From Tragulus kanchil (taxonomy: Eukaryota > Chordata > Mammalia > Artiodactyla > Tragulidae), in contig JAIOJX010000004.1 of NCBI GenBank assembly GCA_022376925.1, forward strand, positions 176,233,501-176,297,500: DNA of 64,000 nt, in the 5' to 3' direction. The translations under genes and the position numbers were made by a program. Below are positions 25,413 through 61,330 of the stretch, piece by piece. Positions within the stretch are counted from its first letter, which is position 1, and each line of letters opens with the position of its first letter. The notes below the pieces were generated by a model that saw only the letters and a program-made list of their open reading frames with translations, was not told the DNA's origin and did no database searches.

Positions 25413-26120
25413 GGGCTCCTACCAGCTCTTCCTCTCCGCTGTTAAGGTCGCTGGAACAGAAGCCACCCGCTCCCCAACCTGTCCCCGAGGATTCTCAACT
25501 CAAACTTCCTGCCGCTCAACTCCCTTTGCAGCGCGACAGCAGGAGCGCCGGGGTCTCTATCCCGGAGCGATGCGTCCACACTCCGCCGCCACCGGTCGCT
25601 TCATCAGCAACTTGCTTCTCGCCCAAAGTTTTCCCAAGCGCCGGGAGATTCGGCCGCGGTTCCACCCCAGGAAGACCGCGGGTGAGGGCGCGGAGCCTGG
25701 GGGCCCAGCCCGGGGAACCCCAGAGCCGCCCACGCGGCCGGGCGGGAATGACAGGTGCGACGAGGAGCCGCTGGGCGGGCAAGCGGGACCTCGGACGGCG
25801 CTCGTAGGCGCGCGAGGGAGGCAGCGGCCACGCGCTCTCCGCCGGCCGCTCCCGCCAGGCCCCCGCGACACCCCCGGCTCCGCGCTGCCGGCCCTGCGAC
25901 CCTCGCTGGGCTTCGGGACACGGGGCGCCCGGGAACAGACCCCGCGGCCTGCCGGAAGGGAGCGGCCGGGCGGGGCTCACGCCCGCGGCGCCGGGAAGGG
26001 CTGCGGACCGCCGGGGCGACCGCGCGTGCGGGTTCCTCCCGCGTGAGACGGGGCTGCCCGGGGGTGGGCGCACGCGCACCCGCGCGCGCCGCCGTAACCC
26101 CTTCCTTCCCGCGCGCCCCC

Positions 26121-26153
26121 GCTCTCCCTCCCACCCACCCACCCACCACTCAC
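26121..26153 (-). other. G-rich tract at the SREBF2 exon 1 splice donor
   Basis: On the minus strand the first 30 or so intron bases after the donor GTGAGT are repeated TGGG units followed by GGGAGGG. That is at least four GGG runs with 1-3 base loops, a classic G-quadruplex pattern starting within 10 nt of the 5' splice site. Confidence 0.6.
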
Positions 26154-26241
26154 CGTCGATGTCCCCCAGGGTCAGCTCATCGCCCAGCTCGGTGAGCGTC
26201 TCCATGGTCTCCAGACCGCCCAGCTCGCCGCTCTCGTCCAT
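26154..26241 (-). CDS. SREBF2: SREBF2 exon 1, coding part (SREBP-2 N-terminus)
   Basis: Sterol regulatory element-binding protein 2 is an ER-membrane bHLH-leucine-zipper precursor. When sterols are low its N-terminal half is cleaved off by S1P and S2P in the Golgi and activates cholesterol synthesis and uptake genes. This exon encodes the first 29 residues plus one base, starting MDESGELGGLETMETLTELG and ending in GDID. That is the acidic transactivation start of SREBP-2 and, from memory, differs from human only at residue 3 (Asp to Glu). The start ATG at 26241-26239 has G at -3 and +4. The exon ends in GACG followed by a consensus donor GTGAGT, giving the phase needed for the next codon (human GAG). 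It is a partial gene: only exon 1 is inside the window. Confidence 0.95.
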
Positions 26242-26278
26242 CGCCCGGCTCGGCGCAGAGGACCCCCTGCCGTCCCGC

Positions 26279-26317
26279 TCAGGGAGACGCGGGGGCGGTG
26301 CCGCCGTCACCGCCCAT
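26279..26317 (-). other. upstream ORF 2 in the SREBF2 leader
   Basis: An ATG at 26317-26315 opens a 12-codon frame that ends in TGA at 26281-26279, 37 nt before the SREBF2 start codon. It would be in the mRNA if transcription starts upstream of 26317. It could modulate translation, but conservation is unknown. Confidence 0.45.
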
Positions 26318-26347
26318 GATCCCCAACAGCCCCCGCCGGGTACCGCC

Positions 26348-26374
26348 TCACCGGCCTGTGCCAGCCGCCGCCAT
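26348..26374 (-). other. upstream ORF 1 in the SREBF2 leader
   Basis: An ATG embedded in the YY1-like AACATGGCGGC motif opens an 8-codon frame ending in TGA at 26350-26348. Whether it is transcribed depends on the exact start site, because YY1-type motifs can lie right at the cap. Confidence 0.35.
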
Positions 26375-26494
26375 GTTGGCGCCGTGCGGGAGGGGGCGGG
26401 GCGGGACTCCCCGCCCCCACCCGCGCCCTCCGAGGCCCCGCCCCCGGGTCGCGCGCCCCCTTGTTTGTTGTCAATGGGACCAGGCTCGTCGTAG

Positions 26495-26527
26495 CCAATC
26501 GGCGTGCGAAGCGGCGCGTGGGGTGAT
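26495..26527 (-). promoter_or_regulatory. SREBF2: SRE plus NF-Y box of the SREBF2 promoter
   Basis: Minus strand 26527-26518 reads ATCACCCCAC, the canonical 10-bp sterol regulatory element. A CCAAT box (26495-26499, plus-strand orientation) lies about 20 bp away on the gene-proximal side. An SRE paired with NF-Y is the known arrangement by which SREBP-2 activates its own promoter. The pair sits about 255-290 bp upstream of the start codon. The exact match and spacing support conserved sterol autoregulation. Confidence 0.85.
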
Positions 26528-26552
26528 GGCGCGTCGACGATCAGCAGCTCAG

Positions 26553-26595
26553 ATTTGCATAGCGAGGCCCCACCCCTGACGGCTTTTAAGCCAAT
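26553..26595 (+). promoter_or_regulatory. octamer and second CCAAT box upstream of SREBF2
   Basis: ATTTGCAT (Oct-1/2 octamer) lies at 26553-26560 and CCAAT at 26591-26595. Both are on the plus strand, pointing away from SREBF2, and a TTTAAA follows at about 26640-26645. This could be distal SREBF2 promoter or part of a divergent promoter. No transcript can be defined from sequence. Confidence 0.45.
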
Positions 26596-27309
26596 GCGAG
26601 AGAAGCCGTCAGGTCCTCAGACCAACCTTCTTTCCCTCGTTTAAAGGAGCCGCTCCCTTTGCTGTTGGTTCATCTCCACAAGCTACTCTGTCCACCTGCT
26701 AGGGGTTGAAGGGTTAACACCGTCCGCCCCCGTCCGCTGGGCGCCCCCGGAGCAAGCCGAGAGCACATTACGTCACCCTCCCAGCTGTCATCCTCCTCCC
26801 CCCGGCCTGCCTCGCTGCCCAGCCCACTGGGGCGGGCAGAATCAAAACTGGACCCCCAACCCTGGGCCCCGAGGAGTGTAGAGATCCTTCTAGTCGCGTT
26901 CCTCCCAAGCTCTTTACGGAGGCGGCTACGGAGACTCGCGAAGTGCTTGGGAATGCGGAGCAGATTTTACAAACTCTGCGTCTTGGCATCTGCCGCGCCT
27001 ACGCCTATACTCCAGCGTTCTCCCCGCCAGGCACCTCCGAATCTCCTGCAGTCCATCTCCTACGGTTCTTTACGACAGTGCCATAGCTAGAACCACCACA
27101 GGGCTTCTGGGGTGGGGTCCGAGCACATTTTGGCAGAGTCCTGCAGGGATTCTTAGGCGCAACTCACCCAAGGATTCTGACACCTTCAACCACCTCACTT
27201 CCCTATCTCGCAGCTGGTCACGACGTAAACAAACGTGCAGGTTTCTAGGCATTTATACTTTCATACGAGTGCTCGAGAAGTCGCAAGCACGTGTGTTCAA
27301 AGGCGTTCA

Positions 27310-27480
27310 TCACGGAATCCCCTGTAACTGGAAAAACTGGGAAGCCCAATAAGGACCTAATGAATACATGACCTCCACACAGTGTAATACCATGGCATTA
27401 TTAAATATTACCTACTCAAGTGTGTATCTATTGACAAAGACTTTTACAACATATTGTTAAAAGAGGAAAGTGTGTTGCTG
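27310..27480 (+). mobile_element. old L1 3' fragment
   Basis: AACTGGGAAGCCCAATAAGG ... GAATACATGACC ... CAGTGTAATACCATGGCATT ... ACATATTGTTAAAAGAGGAA fits L1M tails. Confidence 0.55.
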
Positions 27481-27525
27481 TTGGTCTGTGAACAGCGGTT
27501 GCTTGGTGGTCAAAACTTGAGAGGG

Positions 27526-27665
27526 CTTCCCTGGTGGTCCAATGGGTAAGGACACCGCCTTGCAGTGCAAGCGGCGCCGGTTTGTGCCCTGGCCTGGTAA
27601 GATCCCACGTGCCGCGGAGCGGCTGGACCCATGTGTCCAATGACCGAGCCGGAGCGTGGAGATAG
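27526..27665 (+). mobile_element. young-type tRNA SINE, 3' truncated
   Basis: GGGCTTCCCTGGTGGTCCAA head, body to GAGCCGGAGCGTGGAG, then it stops before the hairpin region. Confidence 0.85.
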
Positions 27666-29647
27666 CCATATGGATCCACTTAAGAACCTTGTAACTTTGG
27701 GCTGGTTAAATAACTTTTTTTCTCTCTCATTTTGGTTATCTCTAAAACAAGGGAGAACAGTGCAGTGGTGAAGATTTACTGACATCACTCGCACACTCAT
27801 TTGACGATATTTATTGAACATCTTTGGGGCAGACAGAGAAAGCTCCTGCCCTCTGAGAGCTTCCAGTCTGGTCAAGAAAACAGATACTAAAAAAAAAAGA
27901 GAGAGAGATACTGGTATTTAAGACAAAGCCTAAAATTATGTGGAGACAACTGCATCAGGTGCAGCCAGGGGAACACACAGCACAAACGGGGGTCCTGAGG
28001 CAGGAGGAGCTGCGTGGCAAGCCAGCGCATGGATCAGGCCTGATACACAGTGCTCACACGAGGTAGCTACTTGTATTGCTAACTGAAAAATTACATGTGA
28101 TCTGTGTGCACATGAAGGGCAGAAAGAATGGAAGGTCCAACTGCTGAGTGTGAGTTACGGAGTGGTGGGATTTAGAGTGAACTGTACTTTCCTCTTGGTA
28201 TTTCAGTATTGCTTAAATAACTTTTTATAATCACATGTCCAGCAGAGGACCTTATTTGGCGAGGGGAAGACACAATGTTCTTTTCATTGTTTATATGCAC
28301 GAGAGTTGGTGTAGATGATACTAGTCTCCTCCTGAAACCAAAAACCAAAACCTGCCACTCTCCTCTGGCCAGGCACTTGAGCTGGAAAGTGCCCGTCCCC
28401 ACGCCTCCCCCACCCAGTCAACTCCACTATTTGGTGGCTCTCGCAGGGCTCCCACAGGGGGCAGGGGCGGGGGTGGCTGGCTGCAGGCACACCACACAAC
28501 TCACTTTCACTCTAGTTCACTGCCCTCCGGTCCCAGAGCCTCAGTGACCCGCAGCCTCTGCTGCCAGAGCACCAGGGGGAGGGGAGCGGGCTCGGTGCCT
28601 CCCGCTCTGCGGCTGCTCTGCGGCTGCTCCTTCGGCTCCCTGCTGGACCTGCCCAGGGAGGAGAGCAGAGGGGTTCTCTCTGTAGCCTTGAAGGTGTCCT
28701 ATGGGAAACCTGGGCCCACTTGAGGGTGGAGAGGAAGGGATCAACTAAGATGGAGAGATGTGAAGACACAGAAGGAAGAACCCTGGAGGATAAAGGTGCT
28801 AAGATGGGGCCAAGGCGAAGACAGGTAAGACTCAGCCCCTCTCTCTGGCAGTGCATACAGTGGGTGCTCAGCAGATCTATGGGCCGACTGAAGAACCATC
28901 AGAGAAGGGCTCTTGTCACTGAGAAGCCAGGCCCCAATCTCAGAGAAGCAGTTTCGCGCTGGGGAGAGGCTTCAGACATTATTAAATTCATTACACCAGT
29001 GCAGCCACAGCACCGGGAAGGGCTGGGCCAGGCTCCCTCAGCAAGTCTGATGGGCTAAGACTCTGGGTTTCCTGTGGGCTCTGAGAGTGGTGGGGACAGC
29101 TGTATGTCTCCCCCTGGCTTGGCAAAGTCAAAGAGACAGAGCCTCCCTTCTCTGCCTGAGAGGGCACAAGTCCCCATGAGCCTGCCCAAGTCCCTCTGCA
29201 GCTTCCCGCCTCCTGACACAGGGAGCTTGCCATGTGACCCTTCCAGCTCAGAGCATCCCTTCCATCACAAGCTACAGCCTGCAGACCCCCAACAACGCCC
29301 CCAAAAGGCCCAGGGGCTCCCTGCACTGCCAGAGAGCACCCAGACCATGCTGCTCCAGGACTGTCTTGGGCTAAACTCCCTGGAAGGATATTTTCGGTCC
29401 CTTCCCAACACTGATCCCTCATCAAGGAGAGTGCTGAGTCGGAACAGGAGCCCAAAGCCCAGCCTCTGCTTTGCTGCCCTGCCAGGGCCTGAGGCTTCTC
29501 CAAATAAGAAGGAACATCCTCTAAGGTGATCTCTACACCTGAGGGCCTCTGACCCCCTGCCCAGGCTCCTCTCGCCAGCCCCCTGGAGAGCCTCACAGCT
29601 CCCCAGGGCCCAAACCAGCTGCGGTTAACCCAGAGCATTTGCTGCCT

Positions 29648-29653
29648 TTTATT
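29648..29653 (-). terminator. CCDC134: CCDC134 poly(A) signal
   Basis: The first AATAAA on the minus strand after the stop codon lies about 440 nt downstream. It implies a 3' UTR of roughly 30094-29630. Confidence 0.6.
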
Positions 29654-30094
29654 GTCTCTGCAGGGGCCTGGGACCTGTGCCCAGCATCTTGGTGACCCAG
29701 CAGGGCCGGCAGCAGGCCTGACACCTCTGCACATGACTCAGAGCCTAGCTCTGCCGCCTGCCTGAGGAGCAGCAGCCGGCCCCAGCGGTCCTAACTCCCA
29801 GCAAGGGTTCAGCCTGGGGTCCCTCCTGTTCCCTCAGCATCTCCAGGGTTAGGCCTGCCACGCAGAGCCCTCCGGAGGCTTCCTTGGCACCCTTCCAGGG
29901 AGGCCCCTGGGGGGAAGTCCAGCCCTCTGCGGCCCAGTCCCTTCAGCTGGGGCTCAGAGCCAGCTCCAGGGTGCCGAGCAGACTCAGCCTCCCCGCGGAA
30001 GGCGCCAGCTCTCACCACCAGTCACGCCGCCTGACTCTCGTCTTCTTCCCGACTGGCCGCCTCCTGGTCCCGTGCGTCCTGGGCTGCTCCAGGG

Positions 30095-49388
<19,294 letters not shown>

Positions 49389-49404
49389 ATCCAAGACTCT
49401 GGAG

Positions 49405-51020
49405 CTAAGAGGGCAACCCAGAGAAAGAAGGTGAGACCCAGAGCTTGGTGTTACATAAAACAGGCACTGAGTTGAAAATCAACTTCCCCTGACATGGCAC
49501 AGCCTCCAGTACCAAGAACCCAGTTTTCAGAATCCCTGGAGTCCTAGTCCCTCGCCCTGGGCCAGGAACCAAGAGACACACAATGAAGACGTGGGATGAC
49601 GGGAGGGAGGGAGATAAATGTCAGCGGAGCCGGGAGGCTCAGAGAACAGGGATTAAAAAAGAAAGAACAGGGATCAACGTCTGGAACCCTGCGCTGGAGT
49701 CCCAGCTCTGCCTGACTTCCTGGACCTACAGAGGGCAAACTGCTCAGGCGCTCTGAATTTCATCTTCCTCACTGCAAAATGAGGACAGGGAGGTCATCTC
49801 CCTACTACAGAGACAGGGGCCTCGGAGAGGTCTTGTGCCTGAGAAAGGAGGGTCACCATCCATTCCCTCTCAGACCCCACCCCCATCCTGGCCTCCCAGG
49901 AGGCCCAGGCCCTGAGAAGCGTGAAAAGCCTAGGTTTTCCGCTTTCCCTGACTCCTGTCATCAGAAAGGAAGGCAGGGTGAAGGGTGGGAAGGGCGGCAA
50001 GGCAGTCTTGGGGTACGAGGGCTGTTGCTCTCTTAGGAGCCCCGGGCGCCACAAGCAACCCCCCGTTCCTGGCTGGGCAACATTCCCCAACTGTCTCCTG
50101 AGATCCTTTTGTGTTCCAAGCACTGTTCTGGAGCCAGGAATACAGCAGGGACAAACAACATTCTGTGCACACTAGCAGGGTTAAGAGACAACCAACAAAG
50201 TTGTACAACAAGCACAGGAGGAGGAGAGGGAGTCAGCAAAGTGCTGAGCGATACTATACACAGTAGTCAGAGGAGGCATCTACTCAGATGGCAGCTGCCC
50301 ACGTTTACCAACGGGGAGGCTAAGGCACGGAAAAATGAGGGGTGTGCTCCAAATCACTCACAGATGTGCCAGTGAAACTACGTCTTAATGAACACAGGCT
50401 ATCTCAGAGCTGGCCACTGCTCTAACCGGGACACCTGTCCCAGGGGAGAGATGCTCAGTTTTTGACAGTGAGGTCCCACTGAGGTCCACAGGAGAAACGT
50501 CTCCGCCCACGCAGGAGAGACAACTGAAGCCTAGAGAATGTGAAGAAATGGTTCAAGCTCACCCAGCCTCTGCTTTTCACCGTCATGCTCCAGACCCAAG
50601 GGTTAAAGTGGAACGTGGGGTCAGGCAGTATCAGACAGCTAGTAATGAATGAGGCGGGGACGAAGTGGGAAATGAAAGCCGAAGAAGTGGACTGCGTGGG
50701 GACAGACCCCTCTGTTACTTCCACTTAACCTCCTTTCGATCCCGCTCTCTGTCCCACGCGTCCCCAGCGCTCTTCCCGGCTGGGCGTGCGACTATTCGGC
50801 AGAGGTGGCTTGGTGGTGGGTCCTGAGCTGGCCCCCCGGGTTTGCAGACCAGGGATGTCACTTCGGAGCCTTGAGAGCTCCAAGACGAAAAACTCTTTCC
50901 AAAGAGGAGAAGCACCCAGGTTCGCAAACCCCACACCCCACCGCCTGCAGCCAATTCTGGGACCTAGGTTCCTCCCTTCACCCCTCAAGGGAGTCTGCCT
51001 GCGCAGCGCCCCCACTTCAC
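49405..51020 (-). other. CCDC134 intron 1
   Basis: The region lies between the inferred non-coding exon and coding exon 2. It contains MIR-like fragments near 49665-49790 and 50270-50385 and an ancient repeat near 50100-50220. No further exon is seen. Confidence 0.55.
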
Positions 51021-51300
51021 CTACCAGGCCAGGCGAGCGGGCGGGGAGTCAGAGTATAACCGGAGGGTCCGCAAGCGACCAGCAGAGCCGCGGGTCCTCA
51101 CAGCGCCCGCGAACTGCAGAACAGGGACCGCCGGGCGTTGCCCCGCCCTCAGCGCCGCTCCTGACCAATGAGCGTGGGCCGCGAGGCCGCTCCTTGACCT
51201 CACTTCCGGCTCCGCCCAGTAGGCGCTAGCGCACGTCCAACTCGAGATTGGCTATAGAGTTCGGTCCCGCCCACCCCGAAAGGCCGCTCGCGCACGTGTC
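51021..51300 (-). promoter_or_regulatory. CCDC134: CCDC134 promoter and non-coding exon 1
   Basis: A GC-rich block upstream of the first CCDC134 coding exon carries a GC box (about 51141-51150), CCAAT on either strand (51165-51169 and, as ATTGG, 51247-51251), an ETS site (ACTTCCGG, 51202-51209) and an E-box CACGTG (51293-51298). A donor-like GGTAG|GTGAAG places the end of a non-coding exon 1 at 51021. The start site is inferred at about 51150-51250. There is no TATA box, which fits a housekeeping promoter. Confidence 0.6.
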
Positions 51301-51659
51301 GCGTGTTAAAGTGGGGTTGGAGGAGATACTCTAAAGTCTGTACCTAACGTTAAGGGCGCATCAGCACGCTGACTCCGTGGCCCTTGCCAGCCGGTCTTCT
51401 TCGCGCCTTTCCCAAAACTGTTACGTCAGCTGAGTGGTTTTTAAACTGCATTTGTCAAAATCAGTTCAGTGGGTCATGACTAACACTTTTTCTAAGTAAC
51501 CTGCAATGCAGAGTTGGGACATCCCCTGCTCCTCCGTCCAATCCACCAAATTCTAAACCAACTTGGTTGCGTTGTCTGTTCCATCATTTTGCACAGAGTC
51601 GGTACAGCCAAGCCCGAGGAGGGGCTCTGAACCTGTGTACAGGCTGCTATGTCCTTGAC

Positions 51660-52140
51660 TTTTGAAGTAAGGAGTTAATAACTGGGAAAGCTGAAGAGTT
51701 GGTGATTGGTAAAGATGAAGACGTAATACAAAGAATAGCTGTTGGACTAGGGAACTGGTAAGTTTAGACCATATTCTGCCACATAGCAGAACCACCCAGC
51801 TCCCAGGAAGCTATAAAGGCCTGATATGTGTTCCTACTGTGTTTATAGGAAGCATTCCCCCTCCCAGATGAAAACTGCTGCTGATAAGAATATAGGCCCT
51901 AGACTGGGAAACCAGAAAACTGATACTTGAAACTGCTGTGATATCAATCTGCCCACAAGCTGACTGCGCCTGCTCCTGAACACTCTAGAACTCCTCACTA
52001 CCCACTCTGGAGTGGATCACGGTCTTGAGGACATTGCCCACTTGTGGCCCCTTTCACCTGGCAAAGCAATAAAATCTACTCTTTCCTACTTCACCCGAAA
52101 ATCTGTTTCCATGTTTCTAGTAATATCCGGCACCCATGAA
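51660..52140 (+). mobile_element. probable solo LTR of an endogenous retrovirus
   Basis: A unique-looking block contains CTATAAAGGCC (TATA-like, about 51811), then AATAAAATCTACTCTTTCC near 52067 and ends near GCACCCATGAACGG. This U3-R-U5 style layout has no retroviral genes beside it. Ends are approximate and the D11 copy follows at 52872-53289. Confidence 0.45.
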
Positions 52141-53956
52141 CGGAGGCTGTTTCAGCAACAGCCCTGGCAGACAGGCTGGAGGGGAGCTAACGGCTCTCAG
52201 TGAGCTGAGCTCAGAACAGGAGTCGGCAGTTGCGGAGAGCAGACACCGGAGCACCGCACACGCAGGTGCACAAATGCAAGCTCTGAGGAGAGCAGGGGAG
52301 AAAGGCACGCAGGGGCCTGCTCAGCCAGGAAGGAGCTGAGCTGGAACAGCTTCCCTCAGCTAGGAAGGCTGAGAAGGTTCTGGCCTGCTCACCTTCCTTG
52401 CCGGACACTGTGCCTGTCTCCTCTTGCCCCCGAGGTGAAGCAGCCCGTGAAGCACTTCCCAGAGCACCCGGACGACAGCAGCACCAGACACGTGGCCTTT
52501 CCCGCCTCTCCTGCCCAGGGATGGCCTGGCTGACCTTTTCAACTGGGGCAACCAGCCGGTGTTACCAGAACAAATCCCGTCCTCTCTCCCTGGGGAGGCC
52601 ACCCATCCGGGCTGAGGAAGTCAAGGGAAGTCCAAAGTGACATGTTTCTGGAGTGCCCACTCAGGCCTGTGAGTGGATCACTTTATTTCCTGACTCTGTT
52701 GCAGTGATGGAGTTAAACTGGCTCCAGAGGAGTGGCTGCAGTTGTCATCCGTCCCACACCACTGGGCCCTGACTTGGTCTTCGCCAGGGCTCACTTCTCT
52801 GCTTAGGCTAGGATCATTTTTGGGTCCCCCCCGGAGCTGCACACCATGCCCATCATGAATAATGGTGATTCGTAATACAGAGAATAGCTGTTGGACTAGG
52901 GAACTGGTAAGTTTAGACCATATTCTGCCACATAGCAGAACCACCCAGCTCCCAGGAAGCTATAAAGGCCTGATATGTGTTCCTACTGTGTTTATAGGAA
53001 GCATTCCCCCTCCCAGATGAAAACTGCTGCTGATAAGAATATAGGCCCTAGACTGGGAAACCAGAAAACTGATACTTGAAACTGCTGTGATATCAATCTG
53101 CCCACAAGCTGACTGCGCCTGCTCCTGAACACTCTAGAACTCCTCACTACCCACTCTGGAGTGGATCACGGTCTTGAGGACATTGCCCACTTGTGGCCCC
53201 TTTCACCTGGCAAAGCAATAAAATCTACTCTTTCCTACTTCACCCGAAAATCTGTTTCCATGTTTCTAGTAATATCCGGCACCCATGAACGGAGGCTGTT
53301 TCAGCAACAGCCCTGGCAGACAGGCTGGAGGGGAGCTAACGGCTCTCAGTGAGCTGAGCTCAGAACAGGAGTCGGCAGTTGCGGAGAGCAGACACCGGAG
53401 CACCGCACACGCAGGTGCACAAATGCAAGCTCTGAGGAGAGCAGGGGAGAAAGGCACGCAGGGGCCTGCTCAGCCAGGAAGGAGCTGAGCTGGAACAGCT
53501 TCCCTCAGCTAGGAAGGCTGAGAAGGTTCTGGCCTGCTCACCTTCCTTGCCGGACACTGTGCCTGTCTCCTCTTGCCCCCGAGGTGAAGCAGCCCGTGAA
53601 GCACTTCCCAGAGCACCCGGACGACAGCAGCACCAGACACGTGGCCTTTCCCGCCTCTCCTGCCCAGGGATGGCCTGGCTGACCTTTTCAACTGGGGCAA
53701 CCAGCCGGTGTTACCAGAACAAATCCCGTCCTCTCTCCCTGGGGAGGCCACCCATCCGGGCTGAGGAAGTCAAGGGAAGTCCAAAGTGACATGTTTCTGG
53801 AGTGCCCACTCAGGCCTGTGAGTGGATCACTTTATTTCCTGACTCTGTTGCAGTGATGGAGTTAAACTGGCTCCAGAGGAGTGGCTGCAGTTGTCATCCG
53901 TCTCCCCACACCACTGGGCCCTGACTTGGTCTTCGCCAGGGCTCACTTCTCTGCTT
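51723..53956. repeat. tandem duplication D11 (2 x ~1.08 kb)
   Basis: 51723-52804 is repeated at 52872-53956 (offset 1149), with 67 bases of filler at 52805-52871. It copies an LTR-like element. Confidence 0.95.
53831..53836 (-). terminator. MEI1: possible MEI1 poly(A) signal
   Basis: This is the first AATAAA on the minus strand below the MEI1 stop, about 880 nt downstream. A second copy at 52682-52687 comes from the duplication of this region. It is a weak call because the 3' UTR length is unknown. Confidence 0.35.
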
Positions 53957-54504
53957 CTAGGCGTCCAGCCGGAGGGTCAGTCTCTGATGTGGGACAGGGA
54001 TACAGCCACCCCTCCCAGGCAGCTGGCCACAACCATGAGAGGAGAACAGCAAAGAGGCGGGGCCAGCCACGGGAGCCCAGGCTTCCTGAGCCCAAGAGGC
54101 CCAAAGCAGCCACACAAGAGCAACAGGAGCTCCTGAGAATAGAGGGGTGGATTCTAGACGTGGGGCCTGGACACCTGGGCTCGGCAGTCACTATCCATCA
54201 AGGAGGGAACTGTTCCAGGGAATAGGGATGGAGGGGAGCCAGTGAGGAGGCCCCCACCCCCACCCAGCACACCCACCTCCAGACCAAGTGTCTCTGGAGC
54301 ATCACAGCACCCTTCTGAGGGCGGGTGACCTCGGCCACAGTCCCTGGCTTTCTCACAGACATGCCAGTCACCCAGCACCACCCCCAGTTGGACACGCTGC
54401 TTAGCATCTGTACCCACTGGGCTTGGGCAACTTTCTCCGGAGCTCCTGGGAAAGGACTCACTCCCTTCTGAGTTTGGTGATATGACTTTGGAGCTGGTCA
54501 AATC

Positions 54505-54670
54505 TGGGGCCGAATCAGGGCATGTCATTTAACCTCTCTGATCTAGGCTACTACTACATTAGCACCCTTAGCTACTGTGAGGACTAGATACGGAGCACGG
54601 AACATGACCGGCCCCTGGCAGGAACTTAATAAACAGAACAAGTCATTGACAGTGCTGCCACTGTTAATAA
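54505..54670 (+). repeat. MIR element
   Basis: GGGCATGTCATTTAACCTCT ... GAGGACTAGATACGGAG ... CCTGGCAGGAACTTAATAAA is forward MIR in the inferred MEI1 3' UTR. Confidence 0.65.
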
Positions 54671-54717
54671 TTCTCATGACCCCTGCTTGCCTCAGAAGAA
54701 AGGGCTGTGTAGATAGC

Positions 54718-61073
<6,356 letters not shown>

Positions 61074-61154
61074 CTGCACCAGGAAGTCTATCCCAGCCTT
61101 ATCTCTGGGCCCGTCTCCACCTCAGCCCACCATCCACCTAACTCAGACCCAGAG

Positions 61155-61330
61155 TCAAGATGGCCCAGATTCAAAATCCTGGCTCTGCCACTTTCCCAGC
61201 TGAGTGGCTGTGGGAAAGTCACTGCACTGCACCTCTCTCAGCGTGGCTTCCTTCCTTCATCTACGAGACGGGAACAACGCCATCCGCTCCCACTCCCGCC
61301 ACAGCTATTGCGAAGAACAGCATCATGAAT
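61155..61330 (+). repeat. MIR element
   Basis: CCTGGCTCTGCCACTTTCCC ... GGCTGTGGGAAAGTCACTGC ... TCATCTACGAGACGGGAAC is a forward MIR. Its 3' end is caught in D14. Confidence 0.7.

Larger units (their letters stand above)
1..26153 (-). other. SREBF2: SREBF2 intron 1 (partial)
   Basis: This stretch lies downstream, on the minus strand, of the SREBF2 exon 1 donor at 26152-26153. It contains no open frame matching the next SREBF2 coding segment, so it is read as part of the long first intron. The human gene also has a very long intron 1. The content is interspersed repeats (SINEs, L1, MIR, Bov-tA, one BovA fragment) plus four local tandem duplications. The intron continues past position 1, so the remaining SREBF2 exons and the miR-33 locus of its later intron are not in the window. 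Confidence 0.8.
26242..26400 (-). promoter_or_regulatory. SREBF2: SREBF2 5' leader and probable start-site region
   Basis: This GC-rich stretch lies directly upstream of the SREBF2 ATG. On the minus strand it holds AACATGGCGGC at 26377-26367, a YY1-type motif often found just downstream of TATA-less start sites. GC boxes follow upstream at about 26394-26450 and there is no TATA box. The transcription start is inferred near 26380-26400 and cannot be fixed from sequence alone. Confidence 0.6.
25510..26720. promoter_or_regulatory. CpG island covering the SREBF2 promoter and exon 1
   Basis: Very high GC and CpG density runs from the right end of intron 1 across exon 1 into the upstream region, with many CGCG, GGCG and CCGCCC words. 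Several long open frames cross it on both strands. These are a by-product of low stop-codon frequency in GC-rich DNA and are not called as genes. Confidence 0.9.
26721..29630. other. intergenic region between SREBF2 and CCDC134
   Basis: Roughly 2.9 kb separate the SREBF2 promoter from the CCDC134 poly(A) signal. It holds a truncated tRNA SINE, an old L1 remnant and an ancient repeat near 27800. I see no conserved coding exon. A plus-strand open frame of 151 codons at 29074-29529 matches no family I recognise. Confidence 0.6.

Noticed and set aside
25516..26310. 264-codon minus-strand frame and other long frames in the CpG island
   Set aside because: Only the 29 residues before the GTGAGT donor match SREBP-2. 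The rest is GC-rich intron read-through, and opposing frames are shadows.
29074..29529. 151-codon plus-strand frame beyond the CCDC134 3' end
   Set aside because: No known family, no splice or promoter context. GC-rich DNA gives such frames by chance.
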